A DNA stretch of 64,000 nt, from the NCBI GenBank assembly GCA_021732025.1, contig JAKFVU010000028.1, forward strand, positions 1 through 64,000, written 5' to 3'. Every line of letters starts with the position of its first letter. Positions within the stretch are counted from its first letter, which is position 1. The notes under the pieces are model-generated. The model searched no databases. It was not told the DNA's origin and was given only the letters and a program-made list of their open reading frames with translations. Shown here in pieces: positions 9,204 to 18,110 of the stretch. The DNA is from Candidatus Obscuribacterales bacterium. Its GTDB lineage: Bacteria; Cyanobacteriota; Vampirovibrionia; Obscuribacterales; Obscuribacteraceae. The position numbers were made by a program, and so were the translations under genes.

Positions 9204-9724
9204 GCAACTATTCACACACCACCATTAGGCCATTAAGGGCCGACGATATTGAGCCTCTTCTAGATTGGCTAGCAGCACCGCATGTAAAGGCTTGGTGGGG
9301 CACAGAAGACCCGCAAACAAGCCGCTTGAAGTATGAGGAGCGCCTAGCGGCTGAGGCCCTGACCAAAGTCTTCATCATTCAAGTCGACCACAAACCAGCG
9401 GGAATGATTCAGTGTTACCGCCATTGTGACTATCCCGATTGCGACAAAGAAATCGCAATAGACAACGCCATTGGCATTGATTACCTCATCGCTGCGCCCG
9501 ATCTGACAAACAAAGGGGTGGGAACACAAGCGATAAAAATGATGGCCAGAATGGCGCTGACGCTATTTCCGCAGTTACATACTGTGGTGGCCAGCCCTCA
9601 TAAAGACAACATCGCCTCTTGCCGAGCACTTGAAAAGGCCGGCTTTTCCTTTGTGCGCGAAGCCAAACTGGCATCTGCCTTTCCTGCTGAAGGAACAAGC
9701 TGCATCTACGAGAAAAGACGTTAA
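9200..9724 (+). CDS. GNAT acetyltransferase, AAC(6')/RimJ-like
   Basis: The 174-residue product starts at a TTG that overlaps the upstream stop codon (TTGA). It has the GNAT layout: an N-terminal RPLRADDIEPLLDWL helix, an AWWG segment typical of AAC(6')-like and siderophore-type acetyltransferases, the acetyl-CoA binding region with NKGVGTQAIKMM, and the late N-x-x-S-x-x-x-x-E-K-x-G-F motif (NIASCRALEKAGF). Such enzymes acetylate amino groups of small molecules or protein N-termini. Linkage with a MESH1-like hydrolase gives no clear substrate. A resistance role is possible but not shown. Confidence 0.82.
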   Translation: MSNYSHTTIRPLRADDIEPLLDWLAAPHVKAWWGTEDPQTSRLKYEERLAAEALTKVFIIQVDHKPAGMIQCYRHCDYPDCDKEIAIDNAIGIDYLIAAPDLTNKGVGTQAIKMMARMALTLFPQLHTVVASPHKDNIASCRALEKAGFSFVREAKLASAFPAEGTSCIYEKRR

Positions 9725-9776
9725 TAACAGTGTGCCGCTGGCTGCTGTTACTGTGAGCTATTCAATTGCAAAAACT

Positions 9777-9850
9777 TCGGGACGACAGGATTTGAACCTG
9801 CGACCTATTGCTCCCAAAGCAACCGCGCTACCAAGCTGCGCTACGTCCCG
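9777..9850 (-). tRNA. tRNA-Pro (anticodon UGG)
   Basis: Read on the minus strand, the 74-base cloverleaf is complete. The acceptor stem is CGGGACG paired with CGTCCCG, the D stem is GCGC/GCGC around AGCTTGGTA, and the anticodon stem is GTTGC/GCAAT with loop TTTGGGA, giving anticodon UGG followed by G37, as in bacterial proline tRNAs. The T arm has GGTTCAAATCC. The discriminator is A and the 3' CCA is not encoded. The SH3-domain gene lies just upstream on the same strand. Confidence 0.96.
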
Positions 9851-9909
9851 GCTTTCAAATATATCACACTGCCACGAGCAGTTATGTAATACGTAAAGTA
9901 CTTAATCTC

Positions 9910-11793
9910 TTATGGTACAAACGCCGGAGGACTGTCCCCACCAACATCGAGTGCATCTTTATCAACAAAGCCAGTGCGCCCATTGGATAACTGCACCTTG
10001 TATTTATTGTTGTTAATGCCGCCGAGCACCACCAATCGATCTCCGGCTTGCAGGTTTACAGTGCGGTTTCTGGCGTCAGTAACTGATTTACCACTCTTTA
10101 CAGTGGCGGTGGTGTAAGCGTCACCAGTTTTGCAATTAATAAAACCGGCGTAAATAAATCCTTCTTTGCCTTTAACGCGAACTTTGTACCAGCCTTCTTG
10201 CTTACCGATGATCTCGACATCGGCACCACGCGAAATTTCAGCCACTGTGCGGTAGTGAGTACCAGCACCACGTCTGACTTTGACAGTATCACTTGAAAGG
10301 GTGCTAGAAACTGTGCCCTTCTCGACTGCCGCTTCTTTTTCAACTACTTTCGATGCGGCCGTTTTCTCAATCACTTTATTGTTTGGCACTGCCAATGGAG
10401 CAATTGCTGGAGCACCGGTGTTTTTATCAGGGCTTAAATCTGCAGTTGTTGCCGAATCTGGACTCGATAACAATTTGTCGACAAGCGAAGAAGTTTTGTT
10501 CTCGTAAGTCGATGCCACAGAACCACTGTCAGTATCAGGTCCATGCCCCTGAACTTTGACCCTGCGCATTTGCGTCACTTGATAAACGCCGCTACTACCT
10601 CTAGCAAGCTGCAATTCAAAGGCATCTTCAGCGTTGCCCATAAAGTAAGAATTGCTCGACCCAGCGGCTCCTTGACTAGCAGCCAACTGCTCTGCTCGTC
10701 TTGCCGCTTCACGTCTACGTCTTCGACTACGCCTTGATGAATTGTCATCATCTGCTGGGAGAGCCGCTGCTGCTACAACTGCGTTACCACCGCTTTTGCC
10801 TTTACGTTTGATTTCAAATAGTGGTGGACAAACCTTCAAGGTACCAAGGCCAGCAATACTGTCTGCTACCGGGTTGGTGAAATATTTTCTGAAGCGTGCT
10901 TTCTGCGCTTGGTCAGCCACGGTGAAAGCGGCAGCGCGCAGAGCGGCCATTTGACCGTGGCCATTGTCATCAAGCAATTCATAATTTCCGTCTTTATAAA
11001 TAAGTTTGACTTTTAGCTGCTCATCAGGCAATCCGAGCGCTCTCAAGCTAGACGGGGTAAACAATTCTTCTTCGCTAGCACGCGATGAAAGGGCGAGTTC
11101 TACATCAATATCTTGGCCATTGGCGGCAAACTTGGCCGAGCCTTCACCAGTAAAGAATGGCACAGCTTTATCAGTGCGCTCTTTAATGCCGCCACTTGCC
11201 AAGTCAATCACTTTTACTTGTGGTATGCGACCAGCAGACACGTTCTGGTGTCCTAATAAGACGAGAGTAACAGCGCCATTTCGATTGATAATTTTGGCTT
11301 CGTCAAAGAGGTCAAACTTGCGCAGCACCGCCACTTCTTTGTTTGACATCAAATAGTTGCAAGATTGCAAAACAGTGTCGACTTCGACCAACTTCAGAGC
11401 GTTGGGAAGATCAAAAACGTGAATCTCATATGCCGAAGTGGGAAAAATCTTCTGCATTTTGCTGGTGATTTCAGCAGACGAAAGTGCAGCATTTTTTTCT
11501 AGAAAACGCTTAACGCTGTTCTCTAATTCACTTTTTAGATGATCTGCATCTTCTTTAGACTTTGGGCCCTTAGCCACACGCCTAGATACCTTCTGCAAAT
11601 TGCCATCTGAATCAACCAGACCAGAAACAAACGAGAAGGATGCAGCACCAATACCTAGCACACCTAGAGCAGCAGCGCCGATCAGGGCATATTTAATGAG
11701 GTTGGGGCTACTTTTGCGCGCCAACTTCACTCCGCATTCCTTACATTGGACAGCGGCGACAGAGTTTCTAACTGTGCATTCAGGGCAACGCAT
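9910..11793 (-). CDS. Zinc-ribbon, single-TM protein with two C-terminal bacterial SH3 domains
   Basis: The 627-residue protein begins with a zinc ribbon (C3, C6, C17, C20). One membrane segment follows at about 34-56, then a long extracytoplasmic region that includes an Arg-rich stretch (SRRSRRRRREAARR). Two SH3b domains lie at the C-terminus, about 490-550 and 560-620, the first recognised by KVRRGAGTHYRTVAEI and GWYKVRVKGKEGFI. SH3b domains commonly bind peptidoglycan or other envelope components. The layout, a cytoplasmic zinc ribbon and periplasmic SH3, resembles envelope sensor or anchor proteins. It is a single gene and tRNA-Pro follows it. The exact role is unknown. Confidence 0.8.
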   Translation of the reverse strand: MRCPECTVRNSVAAVQCKECGVKLARKSSPNLIKYALIGAAALGVLGIGAASFSFVSGLVDSDGNLQKVSRRVAKGPKSKEDADHLKSELENSVKRFLEKNAALSSAEITSKMQKIFPTSAYEIHVFDLPNALKLVEVDTVLQSCNYLMSNKEVAVLRKFDLFDEAKIINRNGAVTLVLLGHQNVSAGRIPQVKVIDLASGGIKERTDKAVPFFTGEGSAKFAANGQDIDVELALSSRASEEELFTPSSLRALGLPDEQLKVKLIYKDGNYELLDDNGHGQMAALRAAAFTVADQAQKARFRKYFTNPVADSIAGLGTLKVCPPLFEIKRKGKSGGNAVVAAAALPADDDNSSRRSRRRRREAARRAEQLAASQGAAGSSNSYFMGNAEDAFELQLARGSSGVYQVTQMRRVKVQGHGPDTDSGSVASTYENKTSSLVDKLLSSPDSATTADLSPDKNTGAPAIAPLAVPNNKVIEKTAASKVVEKEAAVEKGTVSSTLSSDTVKVRRGAGTHYRTVAEISRGADVEIIGKQEGWYKVRVKGKEGFIYAGFINCKTGDAYTTATVKSGKSVTDARNRTVNLQAGDRLVVLGGINNNKYKVQLSNGRTGFVDKDALDVGGDSPPAFVP

Positions 11794-11847
11794 CTAACAT
11801 CCCAATCTCCCAGCGGCTTAACAGCAATTTACTGGGGCTAGCACGTA

Positions 11848-11853
11848 TATAAT
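11848..11853 (+). promoter_or_regulatory. Candidate -10 element before the aldolase gene
   Basis: A perfect TATAAT lies about 70 bases upstream of the aldolase start, in the 129-bp divergent gap. No good -35 hexamer is found at the usual spacing, so this is only a candidate sigma-70-type promoter. Confidence 0.3.
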
Positions 11854-11922
11854 ACTCATCCTTGGCAATCATTTGATGCATTGCTAGATGTCATGGTCTA
11901 ATTCTAACGAAGAGTAGAAATC

Positions 11923-12627
11923 TTGCAGCCAAGAAATTTAGAAAGAGCTAGTTCAGAACTGGTTAAGGTTTGTCATTTATCGTACGAGCGTGGCTATATT
12001 TGCGGCACTGAAGGTAATTTCAGCCTACGCCTCGACGACAGCACCCTGCTGACAACCCCAGCTGGCACCTGCAAAGGTTTATTAAGCCCATCTGACCTAG
12101 TATTAACAAATCTTGATGGCATAGCTCTCGATTTGCCACAAAATAAAGGCAAGAGACCATCAACTGAATTAAAAATGCATTTGATCGCCTATCGCCTTAG
12201 AGCAGATGTAATGGCTGTTGCTCACGCCCACCCCACTACCGCTGTAGCCTTCAGTGTGGCCGACAAATCTCTCAATCGATGTGTTTTACCAGAGGCAATT
12301 TTGACATTAGGTCATATCGCCACAGCACCATATGCAACACCAAGCACAGACGAAGTACCAGAAAGTATTGCCGCGCATGTGCAGCACACCGACACTATTT
12401 TGCTTTCCCACCACGGGGCTCTAACCTTTGGCGGCGATATTTTCCAAGCCTTTTACCGCCTAGAAACTCTTGAACACCACGCTAAAACTCTTCTTGTCGC
12501 CCACATGCTCGGTGGAGAGAAAACCTTGTCTCGATCACAAGTTGAAAGTTTATTTGCCGTCTGCAATATTTATGGAATGACACCACCAAGAAATAGCGCT
12601 GAGCTAATTGAGACAGGCACCAAGTGA
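11923..12627 (+). CDS. Class II aldolase (FucA/AraD family)
   Basis: The 234-residue product has the full class II sugar-phosphate aldolase pattern. Visible are the phosphate-binding GTEGNFSLRL (28-37) and TPAGTCKG (45-52), the general acid/base Glu82, and zinc ligands His101 and His103 in HAHP with a third in the HHG motif at 163-165. These enzymes cleave L-fuculose-1-phosphate, ribulose-5-phosphate-type or 5-deoxyribulose phosphates, yielding DHAP or related products. The sequence alone does not fix the substrate. The start is a TTG preceded by GAAGAG; no other usable start is near. It overlaps the phosphatase gene by 4 bases (GTGA). Confidence 0.85.
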   Translation: MQPRNLERASSELVKVCHLSYERGYICGTEGNFSLRLDDSTLLTTPAGTCKGLLSPSDLVLTNLDGIALDLPQNKGKRPSTELKMHLIAYRLRADVMAVAHAHPTTAVAFSVADKSLNRCVLPEAILTLGHIATAPYATPSTDEVPESIAAHVQHTDTILLSHHGALTFGGDIFQAFYRLETLEHHAKTLLVAHMLGGEKTLSRSQVESLFAVCNIYGMTPPRNSAELIETGTK

Positions 12628-13256
12628 GCGAAGAATTACATCCCCTAGAAGCAATTACCTCTCTCTATCTCGTGCGCCACGGCCATACAAGAGCTACCGA
12701 GATGGGGCTTTTATACAGTGATCCCAAAATAGAAATTACTGAAAAGGGCAGCACTCAGGCTCAGGCGGCAGCAAAATATATAGCCACAGTATCGCCACAA
12801 ATTTTGCTCTGCGGCGACGCAGTGCGAGTGGTGCAATCGTGCCAGCCCGTGGCTGCAGCAACCGGTCTGACAGCTCAAAGCATTAAGGGCTTTGAAGAAT
12901 GGCAAGTGGGTAGCTGGGAAGGCAGAACCTACCTGGATATAAAAAAGAACGATCCTGACCAGTATCACAGCTGGTGCGCAGATCCAATTGCCAATGCACC
13001 ACCTAGTGGCGAATCAATTGTCGAACTGAGCGAGCGCATAAAAGAGAGTTTGCTCGAATTGGTGGCCAATAGCGCCTATGAAGGTAAGACCATAGCCATG
13101 GTTACCCACTCTGGCATCATCCGTTCGATAATAATTCACGCCCTAGGAATGCCCGTGCGAAATTTCTGGCGTCTTTCCATTCCTACCGGATCAATAACCA
13201 GAATAGACTTCAGCAAGAACTTTGCCACCATGCATTTTATGGCTCACAAGCCCTAG
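12624..13256 (+). CDS. Histidine phosphatase family protein (phosphoglycerate-mutase-like)
   Basis: This 210-residue protein carries the RHG motif (LVRHGHT, catalytic His19), a central acidic helix region, and the second catalytic His in MVTHSGIIR. The length fits a single-domain phosphatase of the CobC/GpmB/PhoE group. These remove phosphate from small metabolites through a phospho-His intermediate. The GTG start lies inside the aldolase stop (GTGA), so translation is coupled and the two probably act in one sugar-phosphate pathway. The specific substrate cannot be read from the sequence. It is convergent with the next gene, with one base between stops. Confidence 0.85.
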   Translation: MSEELHPLEAITSLYLVRHGHTRATEMGLLYSDPKIEITEKGSTQAQAAAKYIATVSPQILLCGDAVRVVQSCQPVAAATGLTAQSIKGFEEWQVGSWEGRTYLDIKKNDPDQYHSWCADPIANAPPSGESIVELSERIKESLLELVANSAYEGKTIAMVTHSGIIRSIIIHALGMPVRNFWRLSIPTGSITRIDFSKNFATMHFMAHKP

Positions 13257-13257
13257 A

Positions 13258-13827
13258 TTACTGGCTTGGGGTATGAGCTGTGGGCTTCATGTTCTGAATC
13301 AATCTTTGCTTCTGCTCGAAGTCTAAAACGTTGCGGATTTTAAGCACTAGTTTTGTTCTTTCGGTGCCCATCTCAGCTTGAACTTTGTTGATTTCGTCTT
13401 GCTTAGCCAAAACTATTTTTTCATTTGGGTCTGGCTGCATCTGCAAATTGCGCATATCTTTGAGTAGATTGCCGATAAGCGCTAAGCGCACCCGTTGGCC
13501 CTCTTCAAAGTCTTTAGCTAACTGGCGAATTTTAGTCTCTTGTTCTTTGTCGATGCCCGCTTCGCGATAAATGGCTAAAGGATCATGGCGATTGATTTCG
13601 GAGCCTGGCAATGTTGGATGCGCTGTCATTTTATTGTCAGCACTACTGTCTTTTGCAGGCTCTCTTCTCGATTGCTTTTTTGTCTCGTTCTTAGCTTCAG
13701 CGCTCGATTCTATGTTTTTATCAAGCGGATCAGCCGCGGCAGGAGCCGGCTGGTAGAAAAGACAAGCTAAATAAGCAGACGAACTAAGAGTGACAAGCCC
13801 GAGGGCGGAAAATCTGAAATTGATCAT
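13258..13827 (-). CDS. Secreted Spy/CpxP-like helical protein
   Basis: The 189-residue product has a signal peptide (about 30 residues, ending APAAA) and a charged, low-complexity linker. The helical domain of about 110 residues contains long Arg/Lys/Gln/Leu helices and a late LDFEQKQRLIQNM segment, which resembles the LTxxQ motif of Spy and CpxP. Those proteins are periplasmic ATP-independent chaperones or stress sensors. The assignment rests on layout and this motif only. It lies downstream of the TPR-CHAT gene on the same strand, 36 bp from its stop, and could be co-transcribed with it. Confidence 0.65.
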   Translation of the reverse strand: MINFRFSALGLVTLSSSAYLACLFYQPAPAAADPLDKNIESSAEAKNETKKQSRREPAKDSSADNKMTAHPTLPGSEINRHDPLAIYREAGIDKEQETKIRQLAKDFEEGQRVRLALIGNLLKDMRNLQMQPDPNEKIVLAKQDEINKVQAEMGTERTKLVLKIRNVLDFEQKQRLIQNMKPTAHTPSQ

Positions 13828-13863
13828 TGGCTCACGACAAGTTAGAGAAGTTCCAGTATAACC

Positions 13864-16677
13864 TCATTCAATTCCAAAGTGTATGAACGGTGCCCAAGCA
13901 TGAACCGGCTGCTTAGCAGCAATCGCTTTTAGCTGAGCCTGGCGCAGGGCTTGGGCTACAGTAATCTTGCCGGATTGCCAACAGGTATGAAAATCTTGCA
14001 TAAGCTCAGCAGTTGAGCGATCGGCTACTTCCCACAATGACAGCACCAAATTGGGCATACCAGCATACATCAGCGCCCTAGCTAGGCCGAGAATCTCGCC
14101 CCCTTCAGTAACAACATTGACGCCGGTTTGACAAGCAGAAAGAACAAGCAGTCGACCGCGTTCAGTGCGCAGGGCATTACCTTCTAATATCGAAGCAGCA
14201 GACAAGATACTGCCGTCCGAGAGAACTAGGCCTGAGGCCATGGGCTCATCATGATTAAAAATGGCGTGGCCAGCAAAGTGCACCACATCAAATTCGCCGA
14301 ATAATTCTGGCAGAGAACGCTTGACCTCTTCATTTGTCAGCAGAGTACTTGCATCAGTACTTTGGCCCAGCGACAGAATAGAATTAGCTTCTTCCATAGT
14401 GTAAGCAAGGTCTTCTAGACCGGCCGAAGACCGCAGACGCGAACTAAAGACCATGCCACCGTCTCTGGTGGCAGAATAGTCGCTAATTGCTGAAACTAAA
14501 TAACGGGCATCGCCGGCGGCATTGCCACTGGCCTCACCGGCTTCTGCCTTGCGGTTCTGGGCAGATGCCAAAATAGGAATAAGCGAAACAGTAGGCATGT
14601 ATGAAACAGCATAGCGCTCACAAACATAGCCGTTTTGGTCATGCAAGGCAGAAAACGGCAAGTGATAGAGACTACCATGGGGTATGAGCACCAGACGCTC
14701 AATGGCCGGGTCTAGGCCTTCTAAGACCGGCCCTAGAAGATTCTGATAGAGCCTGCGACAAAGGCTCACTGGTACCTCCCAACCTTCAGTTGAACTCATC
14801 TCAAAGAAGGTAGCGATGTCTTCGCGAATCAAATCCAGACTCTCAGGTTCCATCACCACATGTGTTTTCAAACCTGCTCTGTCTGCCCCTTGGGCCTTGG
14901 CATCAAAGTCAATTTCTTTCTGAACGCAGGCGACCAAGAGATAATCTTGAGGGAAGAAAAATTCAATAACACAAGTGTCGGCATTGAGTTTATTTGTTTG
15001 CCACAACGATTGAATTTCAGCATAGTTGAGAGTGGTGGCGCTGACCAAATTGGCATAGTTAGGGTGACGACGGCGCAGCTGGTTAAGCACTTCTCGCCAC
15101 TCTAAATAAAGCTTTTTCGTATCCTCTTGCGGTGCCGCAGAACCCCGCAAGCGGCTGCCACTATCTGTATCGCTATCCGTATCGCCATCTGTACTGTTAT
15201 CGACTTCGCCGCCTGAAGGTGAGTTTGAGCCCTGATTATCTTCGTAACCGTGGAAAAACTGTCTTTCTAAATGGGCAATTTGGGCGCGCAGATCGGCTTC
15301 ACGACTAATTAGCTCTTTAATGCCGCGAGTAAGGCCTGAAGCATCTTGATCTTCTACTATTTGATTGACATCAATAGGCGAATTGCTGAGCAAATCAAGC
15401 AAGGCTCGTGATTTAGCACGTCCAACATACTCTAGAGCTTCAACTCTTTTGTCGAGCTTAAGGCAAGTCGAAACCATGTCGCGATAAAGTTCTTGGCCGC
15501 GATTGGCAAAGCTAGTTTTGAGATCGTCGGCTTTGATCATGCCGCGCTGCTCATCAAACAATTCAACGGCCTGGCGGAAATATTCAAATGCTGGGGCGAG
15601 CTGACCGTTCTGCGCTTTCAACTTACCGAGATTAGCAAGGTAGATACGCTCGCCTAAGCGATCATTGATAGTGCGACTAAGAGCAAGAGCTTCGCCATAG
15701 AACTGGTCAGCTCGCTCAATATCAGAGATGTCTTTATAGCAATCGCCCAAACTATCAAGGTGGGCCGCCACAGTAGGTAAATCGTTCAGTTCTCGGGCAA
15801 TGAATAGGGCTTTATCAAGAAGTTCGATAGCCTCATCGCTCTTGCTCAAGCGGGCCAAAGAGACGCCCTGATTGCCCAGCCAAATGCCCTCGCGCCGACG
15901 ATCTTGAGCTCCTGCGGCAAGAGTCTGCGCTTCTTTATATAGCGCCAATGCCTGCTCGAAGTTTGTCTGCTCAAAATGAATATTACCTTCTGAACCACGA
16001 CAAATTGACATGGTCAGAGCATCTTCTATCAACTCAGCTTCTAAATAGGCGCGGCGATAATAGTTAATTGCCTGTTCAAACTGGCCCAGTTCACTCAAGG
16101 CCAAACCAAGGCTGCCTAGCCAGACACTCTTCTCACCAGAATCGGTATGGCCAGCCAATTCTAAAGCTGTATTGAACCAATCAGTTGCCGCTTCTAAGTG
16201 ACAACGGGTCATGGTTACCGAACCTAAATTACCTGCGGCAAGCTCCATAGAGGGTCTGTCTTGCAAAAACGAAGCAGTGGTGTAGGCTAGTTCAAACTGG
16301 CCCTGAGCCTCGGTAAAATCTCCATTTGCAGTCAATTGCTCCGCCAGAAACAGACGGGCTTGCAACTCACATTCGAGCATATTGGTCTGGCGGCAAAGGT
16401 CTATAGCTTGATTTAAATGGCCAATAGAAGATGTGTGCTCGCCCATCATCCGTTCAGTTTGGCCGAGGTAGGTAAGCACAACTGCTTGAGACTTTTCGGC
16501 GTAGGCAGTCTTGGCACTCAGTTCGAGCGCTTGCAACAGCAACACTTTGGCTTGGGTAGACTGGCCGTGTACGAGCTTTTCATAGGCGACGGTCGATAAC
16601 TCTTCAATTTCTTTGAGAGTGGCTTCACTGGCTACATGTCGGCCGCGACGTTTTTTCTCGCGGTGTGGGTCAGTCAT
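13864..16677 (-). CDS. TPR-CHAT protein (caspase-like peptidase domain)
   Basis: The ATG at 16677 has GAGGT about 6 bases upstream and gives a 937-residue protein; a longer reading frame to 16785 lacks such support. The first 430 residues are about nine tetratricopeptide repeats (recurring A-x-x-x-Y/L-x-x-A patterns). A variable acidic linker (residues about 490-530, Asp/Ser/Gly-rich) precedes a CHAT domain from about 640 to the end. The caspase-like dyad is intact: His804 in FAGHAIFN and Cys849 in LSACQTG. CHAT proteases are found in cyanobacteria and in defence or cell-death systems, where the TPR part binds the regulator. No signal peptide is seen. No gasdermin, Csx or other known partner is adjacent. 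Confidence 0.88.
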   Translation of the reverse strand: MTDPHREKKRRGRHVASEATLKEIEELSTVAYEKLVHGQSTQAKVLLLQALELSAKTAYAEKSQAVVLTYLGQTERMMGEHTSSIGHLNQAIDLCRQTNMLECELQARLFLAEQLTANGDFTEAQGQFELAYTTASFLQDRPSMELAAGNLGSVTMTRCHLEAATDWFNTALELAGHTDSGEKSVWLGSLGLALSELGQFEQAINYYRRAYLEAELIEDALTMSICRGSEGNIHFEQTNFEQALALYKEAQTLAAGAQDRRREGIWLGNQGVSLARLSKSDEAIELLDKALFIARELNDLPTVAAHLDSLGDCYKDISDIERADQFYGEALALSRTINDRLGERIYLANLGKLKAQNGQLAPAFEYFRQAVELFDEQRGMIKADDLKTSFANRGQELYRDMVSTCLKLDKRVEALEYVGRAKSRALLDLLSNSPIDVNQIVEDQDASGLTRGIKELISREADLRAQIAHLERQFFHGYEDNQGSNSPSGGEVDNSTDGDTDSDTDSGSRLRGSAAPQEDTKKLYLEWREVLNQLRRRHPNYANLVSATTLNYAEIQSLWQTNKLNADTCVIEFFFPQDYLLVACVQKEIDFDAKAQGADRAGLKTHVVMEPESLDLIREDIATFFEMSSTEGWEVPVSLCRRLYQNLLGPVLEGLDPAIERLVLIPHGSLYHLPFSALHDQNGYVCERYAVSYMPTVSLIPILASAQNRKAEAGEASGNAAGDARYLVSAISDYSATRDGGMVFSSRLRSSAGLEDLAYTMEEANSILSLGQSTDASTLLTNEEVKRSLPELFGEFDVVHFAGHAIFNHDEPMASGLVLSDGSILSAASILEGNALRTERGRLLVLSACQTGVNVVTEGGEILGLARALMYAGMPNLVLSLWEVADRSTAELMQDFHTCWQSGKITVAQALRQAQLKAIAAKQPVHAWAPFIHFGIE

Positions 16678-16725
16678 CGAAACCTCGACAGAAGTGCTTT
16701 GGCAGAACAGCCAACAGGTAGACCT

Positions 16726-16731
16726 ATTGTA
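16726..16731 (-). promoter_or_regulatory. Candidate -10 element for the TPR-CHAT gene
   Basis: On the minus strand this reads TACAAT, one mismatch from consensus, 48 bases upstream of the ATG at 16677. No convincing -35 was found, so confidence is low. Confidence 0.25.
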
Positions 16732-16783
16732 CTTGTTCAAATATATATCCACTAAAGGATTTTTCTGGACATCTAGTAAAAGC

Positions 16784-16809
16784 AAAAGAGGCGCCGGGCA
16801 CCTCTTTTT
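16784..16809 (-). terminator. Rho-independent terminator, possibly bidirectional
   Basis: AAAAGAGG (16784-16791) pairs with CCTCTTTT (16801-16808), with further G-C pairs inside, and T runs flank it in both directions. On the minus strand it lies 28 bases after the stop of the low-complexity secreted protein gene and before the TPR-CHAT promoter region. It is the clearest intrinsic terminator in the window. Confidence 0.7.
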
Positions 16810-16836
16810 ATTGATTTCAACGGTTCGCTCTCAGCT

Positions 16837-18027
16837 TTAGAGTGCTGGTGAGTGGTAGGTGCCGTAGGTGGCAACATAAGGAGCGGCTGCTACTGGAGCT
16901 GCTTTCTTAGCAGCGGCAATGAATTTAGGAGCTACGCGGCGAGTAGCCTTGTAGGTCATCGGAGAATAAGATTTGAAAGCACTGCTTGTAGTGGTCTTGC
17001 TGCCACCTTGTCCGCCAGCTAAGTAGGTATGGAAACCAGAAGGCTGCAAGTTACCGCCACGACCATGGGCCACAGGTTGGCTCTGATGCCACGAACCGAA
17101 GTAGCTTGGGGTCATTGCTTGTTGAGGGCGGCCAGCGCCGTGGCTAGCAACAGCTGGTGAAGCCTTACCGGTGCTACCGATCAATTGCTTGAGCGATGAT
17201 TGAGGAATCAAACTAAGAGGAAATGGAGCAGGGCCGGCACTTCCAGTAGATTGGGCTTGGCCTTGAGCTTGGCTAGCAGCAAAATCTTGAGCAAGACTGG
17301 CCATTTCAGCGTCGTCTTGAGGATTACCAGCGTTACGAGCCATTTGAGTCCATTCGGCTTCGCTAGGCGCGTTCTGAGTTCTAGCTGGCTGATTAACGTT
17401 AGCAACTGACTGGGCAGCGCAAGGGAAACCAACTTGACCAGGAGTAGAAACCGATTGACCAGGCATCGAGCGAGCGGCATGTTTGCGTTGGAAACCAGCA
17501 ACAATGTCGGCAGCTTGACGCATGCGACTGCGGCCAGTGTTTACAGGTACTGATTGAGCAGACTGTGTATAGGCAGTATTGCCGTAACCGGAGTCATAAG
17601 AGTTGTTGGCTTGGGCAGCAAAAGTCGACTCGTTAATCGAACCAGCCAAACTACCGCTTGTTCTGGCCTGAGCGCTGTTGTCGAGCTGTGGCATTTGTGT
17701 TTGCAGCTGCGAACGGCTAGGCAATTTGCGACCAGCAACGAAAGGACGAAGCTTAGTGGCACCAGCCACAGGTGTCATGGCTAGACGTGAATTAATTGCT
17801 TGTGGCTCAGAAAGGCTTGCCGATGAGAGACTGCGGCGAATGTTCAAAGGCTTAGAAGCGAGCACCGGAGCGGAAGACAGGGTGCGAGCCGTGGCTTTGT
17901 CACCAACAGCGGCTTTAAGGAAGCTAGCAGTTCCACTCATATTGTCGCTAGCCATCGCCTGCGGGGCGAGCACTAGAGGGATAGAAGCTGCAACGTTCAC
18001 GCCTACTAGAAATGCATGGGATTTCAT
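16837..18027 (-). CDS. Secreted low-complexity Ala/Ser/Gln/Gly-rich protein
   Basis: This 396-residue protein starts with a signal peptide (hydrophobic core at residues 5-22, site near QAMASDN). The rest is low complexity, rich in Ala, Ser, Gln, Gly and Pro with scattered Tyr and almost no acidic clusters, and it ends in an Ala/Val/Tyr-rich segment. No enzymatic motif is present. Such composition is typical of extracellular matrix, surface-coat or disordered envelope proteins, but that is inference. A terminator follows the gene and the 195-bp region upstream holds a repeated sequence, so it is probably its own transcription unit. Confidence 0.7.
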   Translation of the reverse strand: MKSHAFLVGVNVAASIPLVLAPQAMASDNMSGTASFLKAAVGDKATARTLSSAPVLASKPLNIRRSLSSASLSEPQAINSRLAMTPVAGATKLRPFVAGRKLPSRSQLQTQMPQLDNSAQARTSGSLAGSINESTFAAQANNSYDSGYGNTAYTQSAQSVPVNTGRSRMRQAADIVAGFQRKHAARSMPGQSVSTPGQVGFPCAAQSVANVNQPARTQNAPSEAEWTQMARNAGNPQDDAEMASLAQDFAASQAQGQAQSTGSAGPAPFPLSLIPQSSLKQLIGSTGKASPAVASHGAGRPQQAMTPSYFGSWHQSQPVAHGRGGNLQPSGFHTYLAGGQGGSKTTTSSAFKSYSPMTYKATRRVAPKFIAAAKKAAPVAAAPYVATYGTYHSPAL

Positions 18028-18110
18028 TTGTTACCTGTTCCGCAAAAGAAAGTCTCGCCAAGGCAATCAATGCCTACTCACTTAGTCTATGAAATGGCTC
18101 ACAACATGTC

